Assembly: GCA_958349535.1 (NCBI GenBank)
Contig: CATWDJ010000010.1
Span: 1-64,000 of the forward strand
Direction: 5' to 3'
Length of the DNA: 64,000 bases
Origin: Maccoyibacter sp900556645
GTDB taxonomy: Bacteria; Bacillota; Clostridia; Lachnospirales; Lachnospiraceae
Shown here: positions 16,760 through 24,561 of the stretch, one piece after another
How positions within the stretch are numbered: position 1 is the first letter of the stretch
How the letters are laid out: each line of letters starts with the position of its first letter
Made by a program: the position numbers and the translations under genes
The notes under the pieces: model-generated
Database searches by the model: none
Seen by the model: only the letters and a program-made list of their open reading frames with translations
What the model was told of the DNA's origin: nothing

Positions 16760-18547
16760 ATGAATGAAAAAAAGATGGATTTAGAACGGATTTTAGAAGA
16801 AAAGAGCATTTATACCGTATTTCAGCCTATAGTCTCCATTCGGACAGGAGAAGTTCTGGGATATGAGGCACTCAGCAGAATTAAAGAATTAAAGGAAATT
16901 GAAAATATAGAAGAGTTATTCGAGACAGCAATTCTCTATGACCGTATTTGGAAATTGGAAAAACTGTGCAGAAAGAAAGCATTTGAAAATTTCAGCTTAC
17001 AGAAAAATTATCAAAACAAAAAGCTGTTTGTAAATGTAAATCCCATTGTTATTAAAGATAAAAAATTTCGTATGGGATTTACCGACGAACATCTCTCAGA
17101 GTATCATATTAAAAAAGAAAATATTATTATTGAAATTACGGAAAAGGGAAATCCAAAGGATTTGGAAGGTTTCCAAAAAGCCATTGAGCATTATAAGGGA
17201 CAGAATTACGGTATTGCTATGGATGATGTAGGAGAGGGAAACTCCGGTCTTACGATGATTTGTAATATCCGTCCGAAATATTTAAAGCTGGACATGAAGC
17301 TCATAAGGGACATTCATAAGAATCCCCTTAAGAAAGCAATTGTAGCAAGTATGGTGGAGCTTTCAAAATCCACAGGTATTGAGCTAATTGCAGAGGGAAT
17401 CGAAAAAGAAAGTGAACTGCAAACCCTGATGGATTTAGGTGTTCAATATGGACAGGGCTATTTTCTGCAAAGACCCAACGAACAGGCTTTGGACTTGGAG
17501 CGGGAGCTGGTGGAAAAAATTCGTATCCTATCCGGTGTTAATGTAAAAATTATCAAAGAACCTTATGGAGAACAGGATATTTTGCGGAAAGACATGGCAA
17601 AAAGCCTTTCCGACGGAATCGGTATGATTGCCAAACCCTGTAAAACCTTTTCGTCGGAGATGAAAGGAGAATTTATTTATGAATATTTTCAAAAAAACCC
17701 CAGTGTGGCAGAAATCTGTATTATAGATAAAAATCAAAAGTTTATCGGTAGCATTACACGTTCCAGAGCCATAGAAAAATTCGGAGGTTTGTATGGATAT
17801 AGTTTATATGCTAAGAAAAGTATTTTTGAGCTTTTAAATCGGGAAGTATTGGTAGTAGATTATCAGCTTTCTATTGAAGCGGCGGCAAGAATCGCCATGA
17901 ACCGTTTATCCGGTCAGCTTTATGATGCCATTATCGTTACAAAAGATGACCGTTTTTTCGGAATTGTTACTATGAAAGAACTGATTCTTACCTTTATCCG
18001 CATGGAGCTAAAACGGGCGGAGGATGAGAATCCTCTGACACGGCTGCCGGGAAATACTATGATTCAGCAGGAAATCAAAAAGAAGGTAGAAAAGAAAGAA
18101 CCCTTTTCCATTATGTATCTGGATATGGATAATTTCAAAGCCTATAATGATGCCTATGGTTTCGGAAACGGCGATAAGATGATTTCCCAAATGGCGGATA
18201 GTATCAAGGGCAGCAGCCGGAAAACGGAATTTATCGGCCATGTGGGAGGAGATGATTTTGTGGTAATTTCTTCTAAATGGGATATGGAATCTTTGTATTG
18301 GAGCATGGCGAAGGATTTTCAGGAAAAAATAAAGACACTTTATAATAAAAAGGATTGGGAGCGGGGTTACATCGTGGCAAAGGGCAGAGATAACACAGAG
18401 AGAAATTTTGGTATTGTAACTATTTCCGCCGCCGTTATTTCCAATCAACAGCAAAAGGATATTGACGAAAAAGCCATTTCCCTGCAAATTGCGGAACTGA
18501 AAAAAAAGAGCAAAAAAATAGAAGGTAACAGCTTCCTGATGTTATAA
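16760..18547 (+). CDS. EAL-CBS-GGDEF cyclic-di-GMP protein
   Basis: A 595-residue soluble protein. The N-terminal EAL phosphodiesterase domain (about residues 10-250) keeps GYEALSR, the Asp pair in AMDDVGEGNSG, KLDMKLI and IAEGIE, so it may hydrolyse c-di-GMP. A middle region (about 275-415) looks like a CBS pair. The C-terminal GGDEF domain (about 430-590) has LDMDNFKAYNDAYGFGNGD and a GGDDF signature in place of GGDEF/GGEEF, which may still be active. GGGAAAAAGG precedes the ATG. Its promoter carries Pho-like boxes. Confidence 0.92.
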   Translation: MNEKKMDLERILEEKSIYTVFQPIVSIRTGEVLGYEALSRIKELKEIENIEELFETAILYDRIWKLEKLCRKKAFENFSLQKNYQNKKLFVNVNPIVIKDKKFRMGFTDEHLSEYHIKKENIIIEITEKGNPKDLEGFQKAIEHYKGQNYGIAMDDVGEGNSGLTMICNIRPKYLKLDMKLIRDIHKNPLKKAIVASMVELSKSTGIELIAEGIEKESELQTLMDLGVQYGQGYFLQRPNEQALDLERELVEKIRILSGVNVKIIKEPYGEQDILRKDMAKSLSDGIGMIAKPCKTFSSEMKGEFIYEYFQKNPSVAEICIIDKNQKFIGSITRSRAIEKFGGLYGYSLYAKKSIFELLNREVLVVDYQLSIEAAARIAMNRLSGQLYDAIIVTKDDRFFGIVTMKELILTFIRMELKRAEDENPLTRLPGNTMIQQEIKKKVEKKEPFSIMYLDMDNFKAYNDAYGFGNGDKMISQMADSIKGSSRKTEFIGHVGGDDFVVISSKWDMESLYWSMAKDFQEKIKTLYNKKDWERGYIVAKGRDNTERNFGIVTISAAVISNQQQKDIDEKAISLQIAELKKKSKKIEGNSFLML

Positions 18548-18592
18548 TCATAGTAAGAAATACCGCATAAAATAAGAAAAAAGGTATTTTCT

Positions 18593-18712
18593 ATGAAGAT
18601 ATTAGATAAACTGACCTTCTACACCTATCATAAATCTTTTATTTCCAAAAAGATGAAGAAATGGCGTTCCTCCTATCGGGAACTGGAAAAAACATTAAAT
18701 AAAGAAAGTTAA
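18593..18712 (+). CDS. Possible 39-residue basic protein
   Basis: A short frame (MKILDKLTFYTYHKSF...) rich in Lys, Ser and aromatics starts 46 bases after the EAL-GGDEF gene and ends 17 bases inside the convergent phosphatase gene. The ribosome site is weak (AAAGG). No family is recognised. It could be a real small protein or chance. Confidence 0.35.
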   Translation: MKILDKLTFYTYHKSFISKKMKKWRSSYRELEKTLNKES

Positions 18713-19345
18713 TATTTCTTCGGGAGTGTCCACAATATGGGATGCTCCTTCTTTTTCTAAAAATGTTCTACCCCGGAATCCCCAGGAAACACTGACACAA
18801 TCCATGCCGGAATTCTTGGCTGTCTGAATATCCACGTCGGAATCCCCGATATAAATAGACTCCTCTGCACTGCGATGTAATTCCTCTAATGCGGCAAAAA
18901 CCGTATCAGGAGCCGGTTTTTTCTGAATCTGGGGAGTCTCACCGATGGCAACGGAAATAGTGTCGGAAAAGAAATCCGCAGCCAGCTGTTTGACAGCGGC
19001 ATCGTTTTTGTTGGAAACGATAGCCATGGCAATTCCTTCATTGGAAAGGCGTTGCAGCAAATCTAAAATTCCCTTATAAGGAGCTGTTTTTTCTTTGCAA
19101 TGTGCGGTATAGTAGGTTTTCAGTTCTGTAAAAGCAGCTTCATAGTTGGGATTGGCGGTGCCATCCGGTATGGCACGTTCTGTCAGTTTCCGTAAACCGT
19201 TTCCCACAAATCTTCGGACATCGTCTTCGGAATGGGTAGGATATCCGAAGCATTCCATGGTATGGTTTACGGCACTTGTCAAATCTGCAAGAGTATCTAA
19301 AAGTGTTCCGTCTAAATCGAAAATAGCAGTTGTATAGTACTTCAA
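18695..19345 (-). CDS. HAD-family phosphatase, phosphoglycolate phosphatase-like
   Basis: Haloacid-dehalogenase hydrolase of 216 residues. Motif I is IFDLDGTLLDT near residue 8, with nucleophile Asp and acid Asp. Motif II is IVSNKN near 109, motif III is a Lys in KKPAPDTV near 142, and motif IV is YIGDSDVD near 164. The helical cap lies between motifs I and II, as in Gph and PpaX. The substrate is uncertain: phosphoglycolate and pyrophosphate-type enzymes look alike. It lies 26 bases downstream of trmB on the same strand. Confidence 0.85.
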   Translation of the reverse strand: MKYYTTAIFDLDGTLLDTLADLTSAVNHTMECFGYPTHSEDDVRRFVGNGLRKLTERAIPDGTANPNYEAAFTELKTYYTAHCKEKTAPYKGILDLLQRLSNEGIAMAIVSNKNDAAVKQLAADFFSDTISVAIGETPQIQKKPAPDTVFAALEELHRSAEESIYIGDSDVDIQTAKNSGMDCVSVSWGFRGRTFLEKEGASHIVDTPEEILTFFI

Positions 19346-19371
19346 AATAATGCCTCCTGTGTAAAATAGAA

Positions 19372-20010
19372 CTAACGATAAGCAATCAATTTATGAATCG
19401 GGTTACCAAGAGAAGAAAATTTTTCTTCGTATTCCGTCATAATGTTTCCCTGATTTAAGGCTTCATCATGATGTAAATCAAAGGTATGGGCGGCAAGCTT
19501 CCATCCTGCTTCTTCCACCTCATCCAGAGAAAAAAGAAATAAATCCCGATTATCGGTTTTAAATTCTACGTTTCCATCCGGCTTTAAAATATCATTATAC
19601 CGGGCAAAAAACTGACGGCTGGTCAAACGCCGCTTTGCATGACGGTCCTTTGGCCATGGGTCGGAAAAATTCAGATAAATCTTATCCACCTCATTTTTTT
19701 CAAAAATCTCTGTGATAGAAGCTGCATCTATACAGAGGAAACGAAGATTGGAAAGGGGTTCTTGTTCCATTTTCTGCAACGCCCGCAGCAAAACGGAAGA
19801 ATACCGCTCAATTCCGATATAATTGATATGGGGATTCTCCTTGGCAAGGCGAGTCAGAAACTGTCCCTTTCCCATACCGATTTCGATATGGATGGGGTTA
19901 TCATTTCCAAAAAGCTGTTGCCAATTTCCCTTTTGTGTTTCCGGTTCGTTTATACAATATGGGCTTTCGGCGATGGCTTCGTCGGCACCCGGAATGTTTC
20001 TAAGTCTCAT
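19372..20010 (-). CDS. trmB: tRNA (guanine-N7-)-methyltransferase TrmB
   Basis: SAM-dependent enzyme that makes m7G46 in tRNA. It is 212 residues. It shows the SAM motif IEIGMGKGQFL, then NYIGIERYSSVLLRAL, the signature YLNFSDPWPKDRHAKRRLT and FKTDNRDLF, which are TrmB hallmarks. The start ATG follows AAGGAGA on the minus strand. Confidence 0.95.
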   Translation of the reverse strand: MRLRNIPGADEAIAESPYCINEPETQKGNWQQLFGNDNPIHIEIGMGKGQFLTRLAKENPHINYIGIERYSSVLLRALQKMEQEPLSNLRFLCIDAASITEIFEKNEVDKIYLNFSDPWPKDRHAKRRLTSRQFFARYNDILKPDGNVEFKTDNRDLFLFSLDEVEEAGWKLAAHTFDLHHDEALNQGNIMTEYEEKFSSLGNPIHKLIAYR

Positions 20011-20140
20011 TGCATTTCTCCTTTTCTTATCGTATCTATTCTACATGAAAAAGAAAGGAAATGAAAGTAAAAAATAAGTTGCATAGTCAGGACAAGCCGA
20101 TTATACTAATAGTTGGGAAAAATTTTAGGAGAGAAAATAG

Positions 20141-21547
20141 ATGAAAAACAGAAAATGGAAGAGGCTGTTGGCACTGATTTTATGTGGGTTGACAGCCGTT
20201 CAGATAAGTGCGGTGCAGGTACAGGCGGAGGAAGAATACTGGCCCCAAGAGCCGGACATTCCTACCCCCAGTGCCATCGTAATGGAGATGAACACAGGAG
20301 CGATTCTCTATGAGAAAAACGCAGACGAGATTCATTATCCTGCCAGCATTACCAAGATTATGACCACGCTGGTTGCCTTGGAGAACAGTAAGTTGGATGA
20401 GGTGGTAACCTTTTCTGCGGATGCCGTTTACAAGAACGAGGGGGATACCTCCCATATTGCCAGAGATGTGGATGAGCAGATGACCATGGAACAATGCCTC
20501 TACGGTGTTATGTTGGAATCGGCAAATGAATGTGCCTATGCGGTGGCAGAGCATGTGGGCGGTGACGAGACGAGCTTTGTTAGTATGATGAATCAGAAGG
20601 CACAGGAGCTGGGATGTAAAAATACACATTTTCATAATACCAACGGTCTGCCGGACGAGGAACACTATACCACAGCAAGGGATATGGCACTGATTGCACA
20701 GGCAGCTTATAAAAATGAAAACTTTCGGATTATTACCGGAACCGGACGTTACGTGATTCCGCCAACCAACAAGCATGCGGAGGAGACCATTTTACAGAAT
20801 CACCATTCCATGCTGTATCCACTCCGTACCAGCAAATATCTTTATGACGGATGTACCGGAGGAAAGACAGGTTATACAGATGCTGCTAACAGCACATTGG
20901 TAACCTATGCGGAGCGGGACGGAATGTCTCTGGTATGTGTGGTAATGTATACACAGTCCCCGAATCATTTTGTAGATACGGCAACTTTATTAGATTATTG
21001 TTTTGATAATTTTCAAGTGCTGTCCATTCAGGACAATGAAACAGAGTATACCGATGAGAAGCTGAACAAAAGTGAAAGCCTTCAGACAAAGGATGCTTTT
21101 GTATCCATTGATAAAAGTGGCGGCATCGTGTTGCCAAAGGGAATAGGATTTGAATCGGCGAAAGCCAAGGTAAATACAGAAGATGTTACGGATAAAACAG
21201 CGGGAAGATTAGAATATACCTATGCCGGACATCTGGTGGGAGGAGCGGATATAATTATAACGGGAGAAAAGCCCGAGACATTTCCGTTTGACAATGTGAC
21301 AGAGGGAAAAAGCGGAAAGACCTTTTTTATCCATGGAAGCTTTTTTGCCATAGTTGCTGTAATTGCAGTAGTCCTGCTGATTGGATTTGTTGTTGTAAAA
21401 TATATCTCAGGAAACTTCCAGTTAAGAAGATATTGGAACCGAGGAAGACGAGAGAAGCCAGATCGCAGATATAAAACTATTCGGGATACCAGAAAATATA
21501 AAAGAAGGACAAAATATCCGAAATGGAACCCAAAGAAAAGACGATAG
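20141..21547 (+). CDS. D-alanyl-D-alanine carboxypeptidase (DacF/PBP5 type)
   Basis: Penicillin-binding protein that trims peptidoglycan pentapeptides outside the cell. Residues 1-30 are a signal peptide ending in VQA. The S11 catalytic motifs are SITK (Ser near residue 69), SANEC and KTGYT. A short beta domain follows. A C-terminal hydrophobic helix (about 404-426) and a very basic tail (NRGRREKPDRRYK...) replace the usual amphipathic anchor. At 468 residues it is longer than typical DacA because of that tail. AGGAGAG precedes the ATG. Confidence 0.92.
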   Translation: MKNRKWKRLLALILCGLTAVQISAVQVQAEEEYWPQEPDIPTPSAIVMEMNTGAILYEKNADEIHYPASITKIMTTLVALENSKLDEVVTFSADAVYKNEGDTSHIARDVDEQMTMEQCLYGVMLESANECAYAVAEHVGGDETSFVSMMNQKAQELGCKNTHFHNTNGLPDEEHYTTARDMALIAQAAYKNENFRIITGTGRYVIPPTNKHAEETILQNHHSMLYPLRTSKYLYDGCTGGKTGYTDAANSTLVTYAERDGMSLVCVVMYTQSPNHFVDTATLLDYCFDNFQVLSIQDNETEYTDEKLNKSESLQTKDAFVSIDKSGGIVLPKGIGFESAKAKVNTEDVTDKTAGRLEYTYAGHLVGGADIIITGEKPETFPFDNVTEGKSGKTFFIHGSFFAIVAVIAVVLLIGFVVVKYISGNFQLRRYWNRGRREKPDRRYKTIRDTRKYKRRTKYPKWNPKKRR

Positions 21548-21552
21548 TATTA

Positions 21553-21590
21553 AAAAAAGACAATTATTAAGTTTAATAATTGTCTTTTTT
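21553..21590. terminator. Bidirectional terminator between dacF-like and ArgR-like genes
   Basis: A perfect inverted repeat AAAAAAGACAATTATTAA-GT-TTAATAATTGTCTTTTTT works on both strands and lies between convergent genes. Confidence 0.9.
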
Positions 21591-21663
21591 GTTTTTTATA
21601 GACATAGTGTAAAAAGTCGAAAAATGTCAGAATATATCAAATATTATGTGCAAATATAAGAAT

Positions 21664-22176
21664 TTAATCCTCTTTCATAAGACTTTCCAGTAAAGTTATA
21701 AGGTTCTGGCGGTTTCTGGTGTAGAAGAGAATACCGTCAGAAGTCGGCACCATGGTAACATATTTATTCTCGAAAGTGAGAGATTTCTGGATGGTATCTA
21801 TTAGGAAGGAACAGATGGAAGGGGAAACCTTTAGAAATACAGTTTCACAGTTCGTTAAGTCCTCTAAAGATGCATTTGCTTTCTGAAGAAGATAACGTAA
21901 ATCGTCTTCCTGCGCCAACTGCTGGGAAGTTTTATTGATAATAAAATAGCCGTGGGAATCCTTCGGCATATCCATAGCTTTCACGGCACGCTGTACCTGT
22001 TTGGTAAGACTGTCAGAAGCAGGATAAAGGGATTCAAAATAAGTCATAAAGTCGGACGCCTGTTTAAAATGCTGATTCGTACCTTTTTCCAAGACCTCCG
22101 TCATCAAAATTCTCTTAATCATTTCCTCACAGGTTTGTCTGGAGGGATTTTTTCTCAAAGAAGATAGTTCATTCAT
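21664..22176 (-). CDS. Divergent ArgR-like protein
   Basis: A 170-residue protein that I align by eye to the arginine repressor family. Residues about 40-88 fit the ArgR winged helix (SDSLTKQVQRAVKAMDM against the TQATVSRDIKELxL pattern, then HGYFIIN). Residues about 105-168 fit the oligomerisation domain (CETVFLKVSPSICSFLIDTI, then VPTSDGILFYTRN). The arginine-contact motif GDDT is replaced by PTSDG, and there is a 38-residue N-terminal extension. It may sense another ligand or none. The divergent intergenic region holds palindromes that could be its operators. The homology is a proposal; the gene itself looks real. Confidence 0.55.
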   Translation of the reverse strand: MNELSSLRKNPSRQTCEEMIKRILMTEVLEKGTNQHFKQASDFMTYFESLYPASDSLTKQVQRAVKAMDMPKDSHGYFIINKTSQQLAQEDDLRYLLQKANASLEDLTNCETVFLKVSPSICSFLIDTIQKSLTFENKYVTMVPTSDGILFYTRNRQNLITLLESLMKED

Positions 22177-22193
22177 ATGTTTACCTCATAAAA

Positions 22194-22247
22194 TGTCTTA
22201 AAAGACAAAAACAAATGTCGCATTTTTATAATAAGACATTATTATAA
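22194..22247. promoter_or_regulatory. Two palindromes in the divergent intergenic region
   Basis: TGTCTT-AA-AAGACA at 22194-22207 and TTATAATAA-GACA-TTATTATAA at 22226-22247 lie between the ArgR-like gene and the AbiE-like pair. The half-site AAGACA recurs nearby. They are candidate operators for one of the two flanking regulators. Confidence 0.5.
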
Positions 22248-22282
22248 AAAAATCAAGAAAATAAAGACAAGAATAAGACGGA

Positions 22283-22311
22283 TTGACAAAATTCGCTAAG
22301 AATTTTATACT
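22283..22311 (+). promoter_or_regulatory. Promoter with operator-like inverted repeat, AbiE-like pair
   Basis: TTGACA (22283-22288), 17-base spacer, TATACT (22306-22311). An inverted repeat AAAATTC-GCTAA-GAATTTT (22288-22306) fills the spacer exactly. AbiEi-type antitoxins are known to autoregulate through inverted repeats in their promoter, so this is a likely operator. Confidence 0.65.
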
Positions 22312-22352
22312 ATAAAAAAGTACCACAATAACATGGATGGAGCGGAAAAAAT

Positions 22353-22988
22353 ATGGAAGCAAAAGAGAAGTTGTCCAGAGAAGAAAAAAAGGAACGTCAA
22401 TTAGAAAGTATCTATCAGATTATTGAGGAAAAGGGCGGAGTTGCCAAAACGGCGGAATTATACGAGGCAGGTGTAGACTATCGCAGACTTCAGAAATTTG
22501 TGGAAGAGGGAAAGCTGGAACGGATTAAAAGCGGCTATTATGCGGTGGCGTTTAAGGAGCAGTCCCAGGAGGACATGATAGCGGTGCTTTTTCCCGATGG
22601 AGTGCTTTGTATGGATACGGCACTTTACTATCACGGTTATCTGAAGGAAAAGCCGTATATCTGGCATATTGCAGTGGATAAGAATACTTCCAAGTCCAGA
22701 TTTAAGATGGACTATCCGGTGTTGCAGCCTTATTATACAGAGGCGGAGGTATTGCAGTTGGGAGTGACGGAAATACCGCTGGGCAGTCACCGGATGAAAA
22801 TCTATGAGAAAGAGCGGCTGGTGTGCGATTGTTTGAAATATGAAGATAAGCTGGAACGAGAGGTCTTAAAGCAAATGCTCAAGTCCTTCATTGAAGATGA
22901 AGAGAAAGACATTGCAAAGCTGATGACCTACGCAAAAGAACGAAGAGTTGTGGAAAAGGTTCGCAATCGGATAGGAGTGTGGCTGTAA
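22353..22988 (+). CDS. AbiEi-like type IV antitoxin / transcriptional regulator
   Basis: A 211-residue protein with an N-terminal winged helix (LESIYQIIEEKGGVAKTAELYEAGVDYRRLQKFVEEG), followed by LERIKSGYYA, which is the usual start of AbiEi-family antitoxins. The C-terminal part (about 90-205) matches the AbiEi C-terminal domain pattern (YHGYLKE, then MKIYEKERLVCDCLKY). In type IV systems it represses the operon and counteracts the toxin without binding it. The next gene starts at its stop codon (TAATG). The family call is confident at domain level. Confidence 0.8.
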   Translation: MEAKEKLSREEKKERQLESIYQIIEEKGGVAKTAELYEAGVDYRRLQKFVEEGKLERIKSGYYAVAFKEQSQEDMIAVLFPDGVLCMDTALYYHGYLKEKPYIWHIAVDKNTSKSRFKMDYPVLQPYYTEAEVLQLGVTEIPLGSHRMKIYEKERLVCDCLKYEDKLEREVLKQMLKSFIEDEEKDIAKLMTYAKERRVVEKVRNRIGVWL

Positions 22989-23863
22989 TGGCAACAGGAA
23001 TTCGGAATCTTGCAGCAGTCAAGGTAAAAAGTGAAGAACTTCAGATACCTTATCAGCATCTTCTGGCTGCTTTTGTGATGGAGGAGGCGGTGATAGCCAT
23101 CAGCCAGTCGGAAGAAGCAGAGAACTTTTGGTTAAAAAATGACGGGATGCTCTCTCTGGAATCCTACAAGAGAAAGTGTCCCTGTGTTTTGGAATATATG
23201 CTTTGCACAGAAGAGGAACTGAGTGTCCGAAATATCATTCATCGTATGAGTCTGATATTTCACAATGAAAAACGAGCGGAATTTTTATGGAAATATCGTG
23301 TGGAAAAAGAGGGAGATGTGGTGACGGTCTACCTTTCCGGCAGAATACAGGAGCTGACCATACCTATTATGCTGCGGATTACCCAGAATCCAAATCTAAA
23401 CTTAAAGCCGGTAAAAAAGGAATTGCGGTTATTTTTGCAGAATAACCAGACCATCAGTTATCTCCAATATCCCATAGAGGCGGCGTTGGCGGAGCATTTT
23501 ATAAAGATTATGAAGCAGTTGGAGCTTCTAAATGACCTCAGCAGCTATTATATTATTTATGAATTGCTGAAAAAAGAGATGAACAGTACCAGAAAGGTTA
23601 CGGAGCAGATAGAAGAGCTGGCGAAAAAGGAACATATCGCCATTGAGGCTACACGGTTTGAAATGGTCTGCGGCTATCAAGACAGTCCTTATATGAAAAA
23701 ACGATGGAAGGCATATCTGAAAAAAGAAAAAAAGAAAACCCCTTCCTTTGAAGAGGTTATGACAATTCTGATTTCTTATTTTTCACCCATCTGGCAGGCT
23801 CTTTTGGAAGGCGGCTACTATCTGGGTGACTGGATGCCGGAAATCGCAAGGTTCATTGATTAA
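22988..23863 (+). CDS. AbiEii-like protein lacking nucleotidyltransferase motifs
   Basis: A 291-residue protein in the toxin position of the AbiE pair. I chose the ATG at 22988, which overlaps the antitoxin stop (TAATG); an in-frame ATG lies 9 bases upstream. It fits AbiEii in outline: an N-terminal helix FVMEEAVIAISQSE, then NFWLKNDGML where active toxins have FxLKGGTxL, and later SYLQYPIEAALAEHFIKIM-LLNDLSSYYIIYEL, matching the conserved AEKL...DxYDI region. The GGS/T and DxD residues that make the catalytic site are absent. It is probably not an active nucleotidyltransferase unless the site has moved. Confidence 0.6.
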   Translation: MATGIRNLAAVKVKSEELQIPYQHLLAAFVMEEAVIAISQSEEAENFWLKNDGMLSLESYKRKCPCVLEYMLCTEEELSVRNIIHRMSLIFHNEKRAEFLWKYRVEKEGDVVTVYLSGRIQELTIPIMLRITQNPNLNLKPVKKELRLFLQNNQTISYLQYPIEAALAEHFIKIMKQLELLNDLSSYYIIYELLKKEMNSTRKVTEQIEELAKKEHIAIEATRFEMVCGYQDSPYMKKRWKAYLKKEKKKTPSFEEVMTILISYFSPIWQALLEGGYYLGDWMPEIARFID

Positions 23864-24489
23864 AGAAAAACAGAAGGTCCTTCCAGTTCTGCTAAGTATT
23901 TTAACGCCTGATAATAGGAAGGTCGGGTCTCAACCTTAAAAAACTGTACAGGAAGAGAAGGACGATAAAGATTCTGTAATTCCGATTCCGGTATGTATTT
24001 GGTCTTGCACTTACTCTGAACGGTAGTCAGAGAATATTGACGGAGCAAAAGACATTTGCCCAGCTTCGTGATACAGGATTTGGAATAAACAGCGGAAAGC
24101 ACCTCTTCCGGTGATTCGTTTTCCCGCTGAATGGTGCAGATATCGTAGGACTCACTTTCCGCCAGCAGCTTAGAAGCCAACTGCGGATTAAAAAAAGGAG
24201 TGTCGATGGACATATAAAAGGCTTTGTCCTCATCAATCATCGACAGGGTACTGAACACACCTGCAAGGGGTCCCGCATTTAGATAAATGTCGGAGATTTC
24301 CAGTACATCCAGATTCAAGTGAGAATAAATGCCTTTCTGTTTTACGGATAAATATATTTTAGAAAAGTATGGTTCAAACTTATGTACGAGATATTCCACC
24401 ATGCAGCAGTTCCCAAAAGGGAGCAGAGCTTTATCTGATCCTATGCGGGAGCTTTCACCGCCGCAAAGAATAACAAGTGCGTTCTCCAT
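23860..24489 (-). CDS. mobA: Molybdenum cofactor guanylyltransferase-like protein
   Basis: MobA-type nucleotidyltransferase that would attach GMP to molybdopterin. The N-terminus VILCGGESSRIGSDKALLPFG is the GGxSxRMGxDK(A)L signature. The acidic motif SIDTPFFNPQL replaces the usual xxDxPF. It is 209 residues, normal. No other molybdopterin gene is in the window. It overlaps the AbiEii-like gene by 4 bases at the 3' ends. Other sugar or nucleotide transferases share the fold. Confidence 0.78.
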   Translation of the reverse strand: MENALVILCGGESSRIGSDKALLPFGNCCMVEYLVHKFEPYFSKIYLSVKQKGIYSHLNLDVLEISDIYLNAGPLAGVFSTLSMIDEDKAFYMSIDTPFFNPQLASKLLAESESYDICTIQRENESPEEVLSAVYSKSCITKLGKCLLLRQYSLTTVQSKCKTKYIPESELQNLYRPSLPVQFFKVETRPSYYQALKYLAELEGPSVFL

Positions 24490-24561
24490 AAGAATCCTCC
24501 TTAGTAAAATCCATGAATTGTTTAAACTATATCACAGAATCTTTTAGAATGCGAGAAAAAA

